The notes under the pieces: model-generated
Seen by the model: only the letters and a program-made list of their open reading frames with translations
Told to the model about the DNA's origin: nothing
The model's database searches: none
Assembly (NCBI GenBank): GCA_947564765.1
Contig: CANODN010000090.1
Location: 1 to 7,796 of the forward strand
Source: an uncultured Roseburia sp.
Lineage (GTDB): Bacteria > Bacillota > Clostridia > Lachnospirales > Lachnospiraceae
Length of the DNA: 7,796 nt
Direction of reading: 5' to 3'
Shown: positions 6,205-7,796 of the stretch, one piece after another
How positions within the stretch are numbered: the stretch's first letter is position 1
Layout of the letters: each line of letters begins with the position of its first letter
Made by a program: the position numbers and the translations under genes

Positions 6205-7194
6205 ATGAAAACGATTGATGAAGATATAAAAAAAGAAAACTTCAGGCAATGCTACCTGCTCTATGGGGAAGAAGGCTACTTAAAAAAGCAATACCGGGAC
6301 AAGCTGGTGCATGCCATGACGGACCGGAGCGATACGATGAATTTTTCTTCCTATGAGGGAAAAGATATCCGTCCGGGCGAGCTTGTGGATCTGGCAGAAA
6401 CGCTGCCCTTTTTTGCAGAGCGCAGAGTGATTCTGGTAGAGGACAGCGGATTTTTCAAAAATTCCTGTGAAATCCTGGCAGATTATCTGTCTGAGATCAA
6501 TCAGACCACAAGCTTTATTTTTGTGGAATCGGAAGTAGACAAGCGTTCCAAAACATACAAAGCTATAAAGAAATACGGCTCGGTGGTTGAGTTTGCAGAG
6601 CAAAGCGAAGCCTTGATCACCAGATGGATATTGGGAAGAATCGGAAAGGAGAATAAAAAAATCACAAAATCTGTCCTTGTCCTTTTTTTGGGCAGGACAG
6701 GTCTTGATATGAGCCGTATCGACAGAGAGCTGGAGAAGCTTTTGTGTTATACCATGGAAAAGGAAGTGATTGAAGCAGAAGATGTGGAGGCTGTAGTCAC
6801 AGAACAGATCGAAAATAAAATTTTTGAAATGGTAGATGCCATTGTTATGCACAACCAGAAAAGAGCACTGGATCTTTACTATGATCTGCTGGCTTTAAAA
6901 GAGGCGCCTATGCGGATTTTATTTTTGATTGCCAGACAATTCCGTCTTTTGCTGGAAGTAAAAGAATTAACCGGGAAGGGATACAGCAGTTATGACATTG
7001 CCGGAAAAGTCAAAATACCGGAATTTGCAGTCCGTAAAAATCAGTCTCAGGCAAAACAGTTTTCCATGGAGCAGCTTTTTACTGCATTAAAAGACGGAGC
7101 AGAAACAGAAGAGCGTGTAAAAACAGGAGAATTGAACGATCAGATTGCAGTAGAGATTTTTATTGTGAAATACGCAGCATCTATTGACACTTGA
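6205..7194 (+). CDS. holA: DNA polymerase III delta subunit (clamp loader)
   Basis: Delta is the clamp-loader subunit that opens the beta sliding clamp in the cytoplasm. The 329 residues are normal for the Gram-positive HolA family. The N-terminal AAA+-like domain (about 1-140) starts with the family signature CYLLYGEEGYLKKQY (16-30), a degenerate nucleotide-binding loop, and contains TLPFFAERRVILVED (67-80). The lid domain (about 141-210) includes TGLDMSRIDRELEKLL, and the C-terminal helical collar domain (about 211-329) includes LKEAPMRILFLIARQFRLLLEVKEL. The gene begins only 4 nt after the comEC stop and has no clear Shine-Dalgarno sequence. It is therefore likely translated by coupling to comEC or from a near-leaderless transcript of the candidate promoter at 6169-6198. 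comEC followed by holA is a common order in Firmicutes and here supports both assignments. Confidence 0.95.
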   Translation: MKTIDEDIKKENFRQCYLLYGEEGYLKKQYRDKLVHAMTDRSDTMNFSSYEGKDIRPGELVDLAETLPFFAERRVILVEDSGFFKNSCEILADYLSEINQTTSFIFVESEVDKRSKTYKAIKKYGSVVEFAEQSEALITRWILGRIGKENKKITKSVLVLFLGRTGLDMSRIDRELEKLLCYTMEKEVIEAEDVEAVVTEQIENKIFEMVDAIVMHNQKRALDLYYDLLALKEAPMRILFLIARQFRLLLEVKELTGKGYSSYDIAGKVKIPEFAVRKNQSQAKQFSMEQLFTALKDGAETEERVKTGELNDQIAVEIFIVKYAASIDT

Positions 7195-7212
7195 TGGATA
7201 CAGTATTACCAT
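7184..7212 (+). promoter_or_regulatory. Predicted sigma-A promoter for the DUF3887-type gene
   Basis: A perfect -35 box TTGACA (7184-7189) spans the last codons of holA, and TACCAT (7207-7212, 4/6 to the -10 consensus) follows after 17 bp. Initiation near 7219 would leave a leader of about 16 nt containing the AGGAGG site at 7223-7228. A small inverted repeat (TTACC/GGTAA, 7206-7219) overlaps the -10; it is too short to call an operator. The site suggests the following gene can be expressed separately from the com run. Confidence 0.5.
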
Positions 7213-7234
7213 TGGGTAACAGAGGAGGATTACA

Positions 7235-7744
7235 ATGAACATAGAAAAAATGAATAAAGAATTAAAAGAAGAAAACAGAAAGTCAAGAAACAAACGGATT
7301 ATTTCCATAGCGGTTGTGCTTTTTGTTGTTTGCGTCGGCGTTTATTGGATTATGCCGAAAAGTTTCGAAATGGGCGCCAGCGGAGCTTTTGAGCGGGAGA
7401 AAGTGGAAGAGAGTGCCGGCCAGGTGATCGAATTATTAAACGAGGATGATTTTGAAGGTTTAATAGAAATTTCTACAGAAAAGATGCAGGGTTCCATTCG
7501 TACAGGAGCGATTGAATCCGTTCGGGAAGAGATCAGCAAGGACTGGGGTGAATGTATATCCATAGGAGAAGAATCCTATATGACAGAAGTAAAACAAAAG
7601 GGAAAGCATATGGCGGCCATACAAAAGGTTGTGTCTTATAAGAATGTGGATGTGATTTATACGATTTCTTTTGACAAGGAAATGAAACTGGCGGGATTGC
7701 ATATAACAGAAAAAGCAGAACCGGAAACGGAAAATCAGGAATAA
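7235..7744 (+). CDS. Small membrane-anchored protein with a DUF3887-like domain
   Basis: This is a 169-residue protein of unknown function. A charged Lys/Glu/Asn-rich cytoplasmic N-terminus (1-21) precedes one membrane helix (about 22-40). An extracytoplasmic domain (about 54-158) then begins with a helix EESAGQVIELLNEDDFEGLIE, has the segment DWGECISIGEES, and ends in strands IQKVVSYKNVDVIYTISFD and KLAGLHITE; the tail is acidic (EPETENQE). The pattern of a helix ending in a small-residue-loss phrase, a DWG segment and a beta-rich end, with closing strands that describe an NTF2/cystatin-like sheet, resembles DUF3887; this was recognised by eye. No catalytic residues are evident and a single Cys in the domain (Cys107) argues against a disulfide. 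A perfect AGGAGG (7223-7228) 6 nt from the ATG indicates strong translation. It sits outside the tight com run, behind its own predicted promoter. Confidence 0.8.
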   Translation: MNIEKMNKELKEENRKSRNKRIISIAVVLFVVCVGVYWIMPKSFEMGASGAFEREKVEESAGQVIELLNEDDFEGLIEISTEKMQGSIRTGAIESVREEISKDWGECISIGEESYMTEVKQKGKHMAAIQKVVSYKNVDVIYTISFDKEMKLAGLHITEKAEPETENQE

Positions 7745-7796
7745 AATACGGAAATAGCAAATGGATAAATACATGGGTTAATACACTCTATAGCCT

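Noticed and set aside
6280..6852. Reverse-strand open frame of 190 residues opposite holA
   Set aside because: It is a shadow of holA: no family resemblance, aromatic and Cys-rich composition produced by complementing Lys/Glu codons, and no promoter or ribosome binding site.
7206..7219. Hairpin TTACC/GGTAA after holA as a terminator
   Set aside because: The stem is only 5 bp with two A/T closing pairs, and it is followed by GA-rich sequence, not a T run, so it does not qualify as an intrinsic terminator.
7745..7796. Terminator, promoter or small gene in the final 52 bases
   Set aside because: No GC-rich inverted repeat with a T run is present, the only ATG frame near the end stops after six codons, and the TATAGC at 7789-7794 has no -35 partner at normal spacing.

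Overview
The window looks like chromosomal DNA of a Gram-positive member of the Clostridia, probably Lachnospiraceae-like. This is inferred from moderate GC content, AGGAGG-type ribosome binding sites, WalR-like regulator sequence and the comEC-holA gene order; no 16S or marker phylogeny is available here. All real genes are on the + strand and coding density is very high. I see no tRNA, rRNA, CRISPR array, insertion sequence or prophage gene.

Layout. Positions 1-83 may hold the last codons of an unrecognised upstream gene. A predicted promoter at 70-98, built on a perfect 12-bp tandem repeat, then precedes a compact six-gene run with gaps of 4 to 26 bases: comEA (160-774), an OmpR-family response regulator (784-1473), a membrane sensor histidine kinase (1493-2923), a lipoprotein with two GerMN domains (2935-3861), comEC (3888-6200) and holA (6205-7194). 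A predicted promoter with a perfect TTGACA -35 box lies over the end of holA and precedes a small membrane-anchored DUF3887-type protein (7235-7744). The last 52 bases hold nothing I can identify.

How the genes may work together. ComEA (extracytoplasmic DNA receptor) and ComEC (DNA translocation channel with a metallo-beta-lactamase-type nuclease domain) are the core of single-stranded DNA uptake. In Bacillus subtilis the comE operon is comEA-comEB-comEC; here the comEB position is taken by a three-gene signalling cassette. That cassette (response regulator, histidine kinase, GerMN lipoprotein) has the same gene order and architecture as mtrA-mtrB-lpqB of Actinobacteria, where the GerMN lipoprotein LpqB works with the kinase. 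I infer a cell-envelope-sensing three-component system co-transcribed with DNA uptake genes, possibly autoregulated through the tandem repeat at the promoter. holA (DNA polymerase III delta, the clamp-loader wrench) is the housekeeping gene that commonly follows comEC.

The gene identities of the six-gene run are secure from visible motifs. The regulatory and functional links are inference.
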